Shown: one piece after another, positions 1-6,051 of the stretch
Layout: each line of letters opens with the position of its first letter
Position numbering within the stretch: the stretch's first letter is position 1
Source: an uncultured Brevinema sp.
GTDB lineage: Bacteria; Spirochaetota; Brevinematia; Brevinematales; Brevinemataceae
Assembly: GCA_947036575.1 (NCBI GenBank)
Contig: CAMQSH010000035.1
Location: forward strand, 1-14,144
Length of the DNA: 14,144 nucleotides
Direction of reading: 5' to 3'
Translations under genes and position numbers: made by a program
Notes under the pieces: generated by a model
The model's input: only the letters and a program-made list of their open reading frames with translations
What the model was told of the DNA's origin: nothing
Databases searched by the model: none

Positions 1-1839
1 TGTATTATTTTTTTCCATAACTATCTCCTTTGGTGTAGGTTTTGTTTTTTGTTCTGTATTGTCTTTACAATATATTTTATATTCTGTTTTTGAATATTTA
101 TATATCATGTTATCAATTTCAATAATATCTTTATGCTTATAAGGATATTCTTTTAAAGACAGTATAGCTTGTTTATAAGCTTCTATGTCTGTTGATATAT
201 CTGTCAATAATTCCCTTGTGTATTTAGAAAAAGATCTATTTACAACATTTGATTTTTTTGATAAAAACATCTTGAGATTGTTTTCTATGTCTAAAGGATA
301 CATTCTATTATTATATTGTGTTCCTTGTAGCATTGTTGCTAATTCATATTTTTTATTAAGTCCTGTTTTTGTTTTGTATTCATAATGATATATGATAGCG
401 TTATTTTTAATTTCAATGATTGTATATTGTTTTTTATCTGTGAGAGATGAGCATTCACGAGCAAAATTTTCGGCTTGTTCTTTGTTATCTAATAAAGTCA
501 TCTTAGTAAAAGAATCATAAATATGAAATCTATCTCTATTCATAAATACAATCATTTCTCTACATGGGACAAATTCGGCTACTGTAAAGCCTGTTATAAA
601 GTTGTTATGAGCTTGCCCTTGTATTTTTATATGTGGGACTTGTTTTTTTACAGATTCATCAATAAGATTTTTATACATGGTATTAATACAAGTTTTCATT
701 ATATTTATACTTTGTTGTGTTTTTATTCTTATCTCTTCCGTGTGGTCATACTCTTCACAAATTGCATTATATTCTACATTATCAATAACAGAATATAAAA
801 ACAGTTTTGATTTTGTGTTATCTATAATTTTATATATAAAAGCCTTAGTATTTTGTTTTTTAAACAGTTCGAGAAGACAACTTTTATTTATAGTTATATT
901 ACATTCTTTTATATTTGTCTCTATATCTGTTGAATATGTGAAAAAGCCGTCAATAGTGCGTTTTTGTATAGTGATCTTATTATCTTTTATAAGTAAGTCA
1001 ATATCAATATCATTAATACTTTTTATCATGTTATAAAATGGTAATAAAGCTTTTTTTGTCTTTGGAGTCTCTAGTATTTTGAAATATTGATTGTCATTAT
1101 TAGTAAAATTATTATATTTATCAAGGTCAACACTATCAATATTAGAATCTATCATTTGCCAATCATTAAAAAGAATCTGATCTTCTTTGATCTTTATATC
1201 AATTTGATTACAATTTTTGTTATTAATTAAAAACATAACTCTATCATGCTGTATAGATTTGTTTATTAATTCTTTGGGAGTATCAAAGGGTATACTCTTT
1301 TTTAATCCATAACCTACAGTAAATACGCTATTTTCTGTAAAATTAAAGCTGTTTGTCAATGTTTGATAACGGATATTAGAAGCTTGATAAATAGCTTTTA
1401 ATTGTGTGAGCTGTTCGGCGTTAAAAGTATATAAAGGCTTGATCTTGTTTATAATTTCAAAATCAGGATATAAAGCCACCTCACTCCCTACATGAAATAC
1501 ATTAGCTGTAAATTTTTCTGAGGTAATACGGAAGGCTTTGACATCAGTATCATTATTAAAAAGTTCTATTTGCCAATCTTGATTATTTAATATTGTTACT
1601 AATTGTATTATTTTAGTCATAGCAATAAGAGAAAGGCTTACTAGTGTATCTTGTGTAAAACTTTGATTTGATAATTTTACATGATAATTAGTATTGAGAT
1701 TATAAAAATACAATCCATCACTTTTAAATGCTATTGTTAAACAATTCAAAAAAGCACTTTGAAATAAAGCCAATTCTTTTATAGTGGGGAGTGTCTCAAT
1801 ATTAAACTTGTTTATTATTAGGTTTTTATCTGTATTCAT
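1..1839 (-). CDS. Large protein of unknown function, 3' end beyond the window
   Basis: Reading the complement from the ATG at 1839 (MNTDKNLIINKFNIETLPTI...) gives an uninterrupted frame of 613 codons that is still open at position 1. The start is supported by an AAAGGAT ribosome site 8 bases upstream and by the shared AAAACCTACACCAAA leader. I do not recognise the family. The protein is rich in Asn, Lys, Ile and Tyr, with no signal peptide or obvious membrane segment. Residues around 120-155 (YPDFEIINKIKP, then FNAEQLTQLKAIYQASNI) weakly recall the FPDY-rVIP stretch of the bacterial beta sliding clamp; this is only a resemblance by eye. It lies 56 bases downstream of the small acidic gene and is probably co-transcribed with it from the promoters near 2440 and 2590. 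Oddity: codon 608 is an ATG with its own strong ribosome site and the same leader, so the frame may be a fusion of two genes or may carry an internal start. Confidence 0.75.
   Translation of the reverse strand, partial: MNTDKNLIINKFNIETLPTIKELALFQSAFLNCLTIAFKSDGLYFYNLNTNYHVKLSNQSFTQDTLVSLSLIAMTKIIQLVTILNNQDWQIELFNNDTDVKAFRITSEKFTANVFHVGSEVALYPDFEIINKIKPLYTFNAEQLTQLKAIYQASNIRYQTLTNSFNFTENSVFTVGYGLKKSIPFDTPKELINKSIQHDRVMFLINNKNCNQIDIKIKEDQILFNDWQMIDSNIDSVDLDKYNNFTNNDNQYFKILETPKTKKALLPFYNMIKSINDIDIDLLIKDNKITIQKRTIDGFFTYSTDIETNIKECNITINKSCLLELFKKQNTKAFIYKIIDNTKSKLFLYSVIDNVEYNAICEEYDHTEEIRIKTQQSINIMKTCINTMYKNLIDESVKKQVPHIKIQGQAHNNFITGFTVAEFVPCREMIVFMNRDRFHIYDSFTKMTLLDNKEQAENFARECSSLTDKKQYTIIEIKNNAIIYHYEYKTKTGLNKKYELATMLQGTQYNNRMYPLDIENNLKMFLSKKSNVVNRSFSKYTRELLTDISTDIEAYKQAILSLKEYPYKHKDIIEIDNMIYKYSKTEYKIYCKDNTEQKTKPTPKEIVMEKNNT
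16..28 (-). promoter_or_regulatory. In-frame internal start with strong ribosome site
   Basis: The complement reads AAAGGAG, six bases, then ATG (16-18) followed by GAA AAA AAT AAT ACA. This is a better ribosome site than that of the long frame it lies in, and it is in the same frame (607 codons after the start at 1839). It directly follows a copy of the leader repeat at 29-44. Either a second protein begins here inside the longer frame, or the upstream gene has lost its stop and reads through into its neighbour. The window ends too soon to decide. Confidence 0.55.
29..44 (-). repeat. Leader repeat, copy A
   Basis: The complement is CAAAACCTACACCAAA, identical over 16 bases to the copy at 2348-2363 and over 15 bases to that at 1851-1865. 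It runs directly into the AAAGGAG site for the ATG at 18. Unlike the other two copies it is translated, because it lies inside the long frame, where it encodes TKPTPK. Confidence 0.85.
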
Positions 1840-1850
1840 TTTATTTATCC

Positions 1851-1865
1851 TTTGGTGTAGGTTTT
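1851..1865 (-). repeat. Leader repeat, copy B
   Basis: The complement is AAAACCTACACCAAA and continues into GGATAAATAAA and the ATG at 1839. It lies in the 56-base gap between the stop of the acidic gene (1896) and the start of the long gene, so here it is untranslated leader that overlaps the ribosome binding site. Confidence 0.85.
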
Positions 1866-1895
1866 ATTTGCAGATTAAACAGATGAGCTTTTATA

Positions 1896-2324
1896 TTAGA
1901 AAGGTGTTAATATAACGTGCTCTTCGCTAGTCGTGATTAATTCAAGATTGAAATTATTAGATAAATAATCTTGATATGTATCTATATTACTTGAATTCAA
2001 ATCAAATTCATCTAATTCTATCCCTTCATATTCAAGATGTTCTAGTAAATCATCTATATTATTTTTAAACATTTTCTCTAATTCTGAATAAGAAAAAAAT
2101 TTATATTCACACATCCAAGCAATCGGATCAAGTTGAATGTCTTCCCCTGTCTCCTCGCTTTGATTGTCTAGTAATTCAAATAATAGATCTGATTTTTTAA
2201 TAGCTTCTATTTTTTCGATTTCTGGTAAATCTGAAAAATAGCTCCATTGTGAATTATAAGCCCACACCCATTTTGTAGCCTCAAAAAAATGATTTTGATT
2301 GTCTATTGTTTGTATTATTGCCAT
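1896..2324 (-). CDS. Small, highly acidic protein of unknown function
   Basis: A complete 142-residue protein (MAIIQTIDNQNHFF...). The start is supported by TAGGAG at 2333-2338, eight bases upstream. The composition is extreme: about 31 Asp/Glu against 7 Lys and no Arg, a net charge near -24. Aromatic residues are clustered near the N-terminus (WVWAYNSQWSYF, around residues 19-30) and the middle is predicted helical and acidic (EKMFKNNIDDLLEHLEYEGIELDEF). There is no signal peptide or membrane segment. I do not recognise the family. Strong acidity with many aromatics is seen in DNA-mimic proteins such as phage anti-restriction proteins, so that is one possibility, but no ArdA or Ocr motif is visible. 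It is the first gene of the leftward operon, downstream of two tandem promoters, as expected of an early or lysogenically expressed phage gene. Confidence 0.75.
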   Translation of the reverse strand: MAIIQTIDNQNHFFEATKWVWAYNSQWSYFSDLPEIEKIEAIKKSDLLFELLDNQSEETGEDIQLDPIAWMCEYKFFSYSELEKMFKNNIDDLLEHLEYEGIELDEFDLNSSNIDTYQDYLSNNFNLELITTSEEHVILTPF

Positions 2325-2332
2325 TGTGTCCG

Positions 2333-2338
2333 CTCCTA
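2333..2338 (-). promoter_or_regulatory. Ribosome binding site of the acidic gene
   Basis: TAGGAG on the complement, eight bases before the ATG at 2324. Here the leader repeat is separated from the ribosome site by a short A-run, unlike the other two copies where it runs into it. Confidence 0.6.
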
Positions 2339-2347
2339 TGCGTTTTT

Positions 2348-2363
2348 TTTGGTGTAGGTTTTG
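2348..2363 (-). repeat. Leader repeat, copy C
   Basis: The complement is CAAAACCTACACCAAA, in the 5' untranslated leader of the acidic gene, about 80 bases downstream of the proximal promoter's -10 box. It is the third copy of the element that precedes starts on this strand. Confidence 0.85.
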
Positions 2364-2426
2364 TAATGGTTATTTGACTGCAATTTTTAAGCGTGTTTGC
2401 CTGTAGTCTTTTTATAACTTCTTACT

Positions 2427-2524
2427 TATTATCTATATTAATTATACCATATATATACATGGTTTTTGTCAAGCTTTATTCTATAAATAATACAATAATA
2501 TTGATCTTTTTTATACTGGTTATC
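2427..2524. repeat. Duplicated promoter module, copy 1
   Basis: This ~98-base segment is repeated about 149 bases to the right. The first 21 bases (2427-2447, ending CTATATTAATTATAC) match exactly the bases at 2576-2596. A divergent stretch of about 20 bases follows, then GTCAAGCTTTATTCTATAAA and a further ~40 bases matching with few changes. The conserved ends coincide with the -10 and -35 boxes of a leftward promoter; the divergent part is the promoter spacer. Within it CCATGTATATATATGG (complement) is a 16-base dyad with one mismatched pair. Confidence 0.8.
2441..2472 (-). promoter_or_regulatory. Leftward sigma70-type promoter, proximal
   Basis: On the complement TTGACA (2467-2472) and TATAAT (2441-2446) are both perfect consensus boxes. 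The spacer is 20 bases, longer than the usual 17, but the -10 box is preceded by TG (TGGTATAAT), an extended -10 that can compensate. The spacer carries a near-perfect dyad, CCATGTATATATATGG, which could be an operator. It would drive the acidic gene and the long gene downstream. Confidence 0.65.
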
Positions 2525-2545
2525 TTTCTGTGATTTACAAGCTTT

Positions 2546-2563
2546 ACAAGTGTTTATACTTGT
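2546..2563. promoter_or_regulatory. Inverted repeat between the tandem promoters
   Basis: ACAAGT-6-ACTTGT is a perfect 6+6 dyad. It lies between the two leftward promoters, downstream of the distal one, where a bound repressor could block its transcript. No repressor gene is visible in the window, so a role as operator is inference. Confidence 0.35.
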
Positions 2564-2575
2564 TAAATTCTTGTG

Positions 2576-2670
2576 TATTATCTATATTAATTATACTATG
2601 ATTTGATTGTTTTGTCAAGCTTTATTCTATAAATAATATAATGATTTTGATCTTTTTTGTGCTGGTTATT
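2576..2670. repeat. Duplicated promoter module, copy 2
   Basis: Second copy of the module at 2427-2524, with the same boxes and the same flanks (tattatctatattaatta at the left, gatcttttttgtgctggtta at the right). It shows scattered substitutions and a promoter spacer that is three bases shorter and of unrelated sequence. A duplication followed by divergence of the spacer explains both copies. Confidence 0.8.
2590..2618 (-). promoter_or_regulatory. Leftward sigma70-type promoter, distal
   Basis: On the complement TTGACA (2613-2618), a 17-base spacer and TATAAT (2590-2595): a perfect consensus promoter with optimal spacing. It points left and would transcribe through the second promoter into the acidic gene. 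It is the strongest promoter I can see in the window. Confidence 0.75.
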
Positions 2671-2673
2671 TTG

Positions 2674-2699
2674 CTATAAATTTAACAATTAATTTATAG
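2674..2699. promoter_or_regulatory. Perfect 9+9 inverted repeat
   Basis: CTATAAATT, eight bases, AATTTATAG: arms match perfectly over nine bases. It lies just to the right of the second promoter module, upstream of the leftward promoters. It is AT-only apart from the end pairs and has no T-run, so an operator or architectural-protein site is more likely than a terminator. Function is unknown. Confidence 0.4.
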
Positions 2700-2755
2700 A
2701 TCTTTGGGATCATTCTAATGAGATAAAAAATTGAAAGGTACTATACAGTTTTAAT

Positions 2756-2784
2756 CACTCGGGGTGGCTTGCCTGCCCCGAGTG
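2756..2784. other. Isolated GC-rich hairpin
   Basis: CACTCGGGG (2756-2764) pairs perfectly with CCCCGAGTG (2776-2784) around an 11-base loop that can itself pair (GGC-TT-GCC). It stands out sharply from the AT-rich surroundings. A T-run follows on neither strand, so it is not a convincing intrinsic terminator. It is followed by TACAC-GAG-GTGTA (2791-2803), a second small perfect hairpin. It could be a structured RNA in a leader transcript, a protein-binding site, or part of the packaging region upstream of the terminase genes. Confidence 0.5.
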
Positions 2785-2813
2785 CCTCTCTACACGAGGT
2801 GTAAAAATTCTAG

Positions 2814-3000
2814 GCGATTTTTGTTTTAGGTTGAGGGGGTAGGTATTATCTGTTAATGGAGGATTACTTATAGATTGCGATTTTTGGATAGGTGATTTTA
2901 TTTGATTGTGATTGTGATTTTTAATAATTATATATTGTTATTTTGTATACAATTAGAATACTATGCGATTTTTTATTAATATTTTATTTGCGATTTTTTT
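2814..3000 (+). repeat. GCGATTTTT repeat cluster upstream of terminase
   Basis: The word GCGATTTTT occurs four times (2814-2822, 2877-2885, 2965-2973, 2990-2998), always in the same orientation, with two near copies GTGATTTT (2892-2899) and GTGATTTTT (2914-2922). The cluster ends about 35 bases before the small terminase start. In lambda-type phages the small terminase subunit binds repeated sites in cosB next to its own gene, so these may be packaging-recognition sites. This is inference from position and pattern. Confidence 0.45.
2935..2964 (+). promoter_or_regulatory. Possible weak rightward promoter with palindrome
   Basis: TTGTTA (2935-2940), an 18-base spacer and TACTAT (2959-2964) form a weak promoter-like pair, 4 of 6 matches each. 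The spacer holds a perfect ten-base palindrome, TTGTATACAA (2943-2952). A late operon promoter is expected near here, but it might also lie further left or depend on a phage activator. Confidence 0.25.
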
Positions 3001-3033
3001 GTTATATATGTTTTTTATAGACTATTAATAATT

Positions 3034-3807
3034 ATGACTAAAGAGATAAAAGCACATTTGGATACTGCTAAATCCATAAACTTATTAAAGCCAAAACACT
3101 TTTGTGAACTCTGTGGAATTGATCCTAGAAACGCCACTCGTGTTAAGTCTTTGGCGATTATTGATGATTCTAAGAACTTTCTCGTCAAAGAGACTATAAA
3201 TAATTTGATAGCTAATAATAAGTTTATGAACTCTGACATTGTGCAAATCATTAAACTGATAAACAAGAATAATAAAAGTGCTGTCAAATCAATACCAAAA
3301 ACAGAAAAAAAACCAAGCTCTAAAAAGACATCAAACAAGATACAAGTCAAAATAAAAAAGCCTAAAAAACAAGATCCTAAAACAGATGATGACTATGTCA
3401 CTTTTTGGAGAGAGTATTTTGTTAAATCATTTCATGATAATCAGTCAGAGAAAGATACCTTGTATGAAGGTATTACTCAAGCAAAAGAAGATATGACATC
3501 TACTGCTGATGGGCATAATGCTTATACTAGAGGTGCTGCTGCGAAAACGATGCAAATACTAAATAAAGTACAACAAGAAAGAAACCTTTTAATACCTGTT
3601 GACTGTGTAAATTTTATGCTAGGATCATCTATTGAATATATTTTGACTGGTTGTGTAGACCTTATCCAAAAAGAATTTACAGATAGAGGATTAGGGGTTT
3701 CAGAAATTCGATCTATTAAAAATAAAATGTCCCTCCTGGTTAATAATTCTCAAGATCACATGACTGAATTATTAACAGAATGGGACAAGCTCTCAAGAGG
3801 AAAATAA
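3034..3807 (+). CDS. Putative phage terminase small subunit
   Basis: A 257-residue protein immediately upstream of the large terminase, the position of lambda Nu1. Residues 17-45 (LLKPKHFCELCGIDPRNATRVKSL) could form a DNA-binding helix-turn-helix, followed by a lysine-rich linker (81-116) and a helical C-terminal half that would serve for oligomerisation and contact with the large subunit. The part with QQERNLLIPVDCVNFM and following residues resembles the oligomerisation region of Nu1-like proteins. In such proteins the small subunit binds repeated sites near cos and guides the large subunit. It is longer than Nu1 (181 residues). The ATG at 3034 has no good ribosome site; the next in-frame Met is residue 65, too far in. 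The call rests mainly on gene order and domain layout. Confidence 0.6.
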   Translation: MTKEIKAHLDTAKSINLLKPKHFCELCGIDPRNATRVKSLAIIDDSKNFLVKETINNLIANNKFMNSDIVQIIKLINKNNKSAVKSIPKTEKKPSSKKTSNKIQVKIKKPKKQDPKTDDDYVTFWREYFVKSFHDNQSEKDTLYEGITQAKEDMTSTADGHNAYTRGAAAKTMQILNKVQQERNLLIPVDCVNFMLGSSIEYILTGCVDLIQKEFTDRGLGVSEIRSIKNKMSLLVNNSQDHMTELLTEWDKLSRGK

Positions 3808-5759
3808 TGTTAAAAATTTTAACTGATATTTTATGTAGGCATTTAACTATTCCTCAAGCTCAAAAAATTTGGGAATGGTGTCAAGAGTTTGGCATGGTTT
3901 CTCCTCCTGAATCTCCTCTAGCAGATGTGTCTTACAATCCCAATACTATGCCCTTTTGGAAAGAAATATTAGAAAATTTTACAGATAATTCTGTACGACA
4001 AATCACAGTAATAAAACCTTCTCAGGTTGGTTTTACCTATTGTATCAATCAAATAGCCTTATATTGTATGATACACGATAGAAGTAATATTCTTATTGCT
4101 TATCCCAATGACGGAACAGCAGAACGCTATTCAAAACAAAAATTAAAACCCTTCATTATGGCCCAAAAAAATATAAATAATTGGTATAACGAAAGACATT
4201 CTAGCAAGTTTTTACAGAACTTTGGTACTAAAAATATTGCTATAACAGGTCTTGAAAAAAAGACAGCGATGACAATGAATACATACAAAACGGTGGTCTT
4301 AGATGAAATGTCAAATATCCCTGTTAGTGTAGGTGGGGGAAATCTCGGAGATCCTGTAATATTAGCTCAGGGTAGGGTTCAAACTTTTGCTGAAGAATCT
4401 AAGATTATTATAGGGGGTACTTTGATCCTTGAAGATGGTATTTTAGAAAGAGAATTTAGACACTCTTCTCAAAAATATTACCATATGCCTTGCCCTAAAT
4501 GTGGAGAACTGCAAGCATTCTTATTTAGGGATTTAGATGATGAACTGTATAAATATTTGAAATATGAAATTGACGAACATAACAATGTTATCAAAGGATC
4601 TGAGTATATTATCTGCCATAATACAAAATGTAATTTTAGAATAACGGATAGAGAAAGAATTAAAATGATAAGAGATCCTAATGCTAAATGGATCAGTAAT
4701 AATATTAATACGGACGATTCTCATCAGGGTTATTTTTTGAATGCTTTATACAATCCTTTTCAGAAGCTTATTAGAATTGCTGAAGCACATTATAAGGCTG
4801 TGTCGAACCCTGAGAGGGAAATTTTGCAGGCTTTTACGAATGAATACGAAGCTAGAGCTTGGAAATTAGTAGACTTTCATTTGGATAATATTCATGATTC
4901 AGTACTTTCTTCTCGGTTTGAAATTCCTAATGATGTTGTCATTCTCACTATGGGTGTTGATGTCCAGCAAGGTAAAGACAATAATAACCACCTTGTTTAT
5001 CAGATAGACGGATGGGGTAAGAATATGCAACGCTGGGCTATTGACTATGGTATTATTTATGGGGATCTTCGTGATGATAAAATTTGGGATGAGTTAGTAA
5101 ACATTATGTACCAACCTAGATACAAAGATCTCAACATAGATAGTGAGCCTTATATTGTTGAATGTGGAATGATAGACAGTCAAGGTGGATTTATAGAAGA
5201 TGTGATGAGAGCGTGTCACAGGGATTATGTATTAAGACATGAAGATATAGGAATGGATTATATTGAATATCCAGAGCTATATCCTATCCGTGGAGCTGGT
5301 GGTAAGAGTTCCTCTACGGTGGACCTTTTACAATATTGGAATTATGTAGATGCAACAACCTTCAAAGAATCAGACAAGATTATCAATGAAGCTTGGTGGA
5401 AAAAAGTGAATAGGCTCAATACTTTTCAACTGAAAGAGCAGTTATTCAATGATCTTGCAATTCCTGTAAATCATAAAAACAAAGATAAATTTGGGCTTAC
5501 AAGATTTGTACAATGGGATGGTTATACTGGGGATTATGGATTTAATCAATCTTATTTTAAGGGTATAAAATCGGAAGCTAAAGTTTATAAGATAACAGCT
5601 AAAGGGTCTAATTCTAAGTATACAAAAACAAGAGAGAGAAATGAACCTGTAGATACTAGTGCTTATTCTCGAGCTGCATATATCTTTTTTATTCGTTCTG
5701 TTAGTAGCGACCACCCCAAATATGACAGGATAGTAAATTTGCATAGTTATGAAGTTTAA
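3807..5759 (+). CDS. Phage terminase large subunit, GpA family
   Basis: ATP-driven DNA packaging motor and nuclease that cuts concatemers and pumps DNA through the portal. I chose the ATG at 3807, overlapping the previous stop (TAATG), because AAGAGG lies six bases upstream; an in-frame ATG at 3780 lacks such a site. This gives 650 residues, against 641 in lambda gpA. Visible in order: a variant Walker A KPSQVGFT (70-77), the GpA counterpart of KSAQVG; Walker B VVLDEM (163-168); a zinc-binding set CPKC (229-232) and C270/C275; and the nuclease motif GVDVQ (383-387), followed by DGWGK and IDYG and a second acidic site, IDSQGG (D457). All hallmark elements are intact, so it should be active. 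Its partner is the preceding gene, and the portal is two genes downstream. Confidence 0.95.
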   Translation: MLKILTDILCRHLTIPQAQKIWEWCQEFGMVSPPESPLADVSYNPNTMPFWKEILENFTDNSVRQITVIKPSQVGFTYCINQIALYCMIHDRSNILIAYPNDGTAERYSKQKLKPFIMAQKNINNWYNERHSSKFLQNFGTKNIAITGLEKKTAMTMNTYKTVVLDEMSNIPVSVGGGNLGDPVILAQGRVQTFAEESKIIIGGTLILEDGILEREFRHSSQKYYHMPCPKCGELQAFLFRDLDDELYKYLKYEIDEHNNVIKGSEYIICHNTKCNFRITDRERIKMIRDPNAKWISNNINTDDSHQGYFLNALYNPFQKLIRIAEAHYKAVSNPEREILQAFTNEYEARAWKLVDFHLDNIHDSVLSSRFEIPNDVVILTMGVDVQQGKDNNNHLVYQIDGWGKNMQRWAIDYGIIYGDLRDDKIWDELVNIMYQPRYKDLNIDSEPYIVECGMIDSQGGFIEDVMRACHRDYVLRHEDIGMDYIEYPELYPIRGAGGKSSSTVDLLQYWNYVDATTFKESDKIINEAWWKKVNRLNTFQLKEQLFNDLAIPVNHKNKDKFGLTRFVQWDGYTGDYGFNQSYFKGIKSEAKVYKITAKGSNSKYTKTRERNEPVDTSAYSRAAYIFFIRSVSSDHPKYDRIVNLHSYEV

Positions 5760-5811
5760 TCTTTTTTGTTATAAATGGGATAAAAAAACTATTACTATTA
5801 TAGAGGTATTT

Positions 5812-6051
5812 ATGGCAGTAGGAGAAGCAAAATTACAGATCGATTATTGGAAAAGACAGATTCAAGATCATGGACGAGAATATGTTGAAAACCAATACAT
5901 GGATTTAAAATTAGGATCAAGTGTATCTTCTATAAAAAATGGAGATATGCTAGTTACTTACGATCCAGTAGCACGTAATGAATTATTGTCTTGTATGGCA
6001 GAAGCTCTTGGATATCCTGTGACAAATCCTATTGCGAGTTTACACAAATGA
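5812..6051 (+). CDS. gpW-like head-tail joining protein
   Basis: A 79-residue protein starting MAVGEAKLQIDYWKRQIQ. AGAGG at 5802-5806 supports this ATG; the frame extends upstream to an ATG at 5749 inside the terminase end, but that one has no ribosome site. It sits between the large terminase and the portal, as W does in lambda. Size and layout fit gpW (68 residues): an N-terminal helix, a short beta hairpin (SVSSIKNGDMLVTYD) and a second helix (PVARNELLSCMAEALG). In lambda gpW binds under the portal after packaging to hold DNA and allow tail attachment. Assignment is by order, size and pattern. Confidence 0.6.
   Translation: MAVGEAKLQIDYWKRQIQDHGREYVENQYMDLKLGSSVSSIKNGDMLVTYDPVARNELLSCMAEALGYPVTNPIASLHK

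Larger units (their letters stand above)
2325..3033. other. Divergent intergenic control region
   Basis: About 700 bases without a convincing gene. It lies between the leftward gene pair and the rightward structural operon and contains, from left to right, a leader repeat, two tandem promoter modules, two inverted repeats, a GC-rich hairpin and the GCGATTTTT cluster. I see no tRNA, attachment site or insertion sequence in it. Confidence 0.6.

Noticed and set aside
185..1036. Three small rightward open frames in the left part
   Set aside because: They lie wholly inside the long leftward gene, lack ribosome sites and are rich in Phe/Leu/Ile only because they read the opposite strand of AT-rich coding DNA.
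2756..2784. Hairpin as an intrinsic terminator
   Set aside because: Neither strand has a run of T after the stem.
3780..3806. Upstream ATG for the large terminase
   Set aside because: It lies inside the small subunit gene without a ribosome site, whereas the ATG at 3807 has AAGAGG at proper distance and overlaps the stop.
5749..5811. Upstream start for the gpW-like gene
   Set aside because: It lacks a ribosome site, and the extra 21 residues have no counterpart in gpW-type proteins.
5991..6047. Upstream start for the portal gene
   Set aside because: It would lie deep inside the previous gene; the ATGA overlap at 6048 is the usual arrangement.
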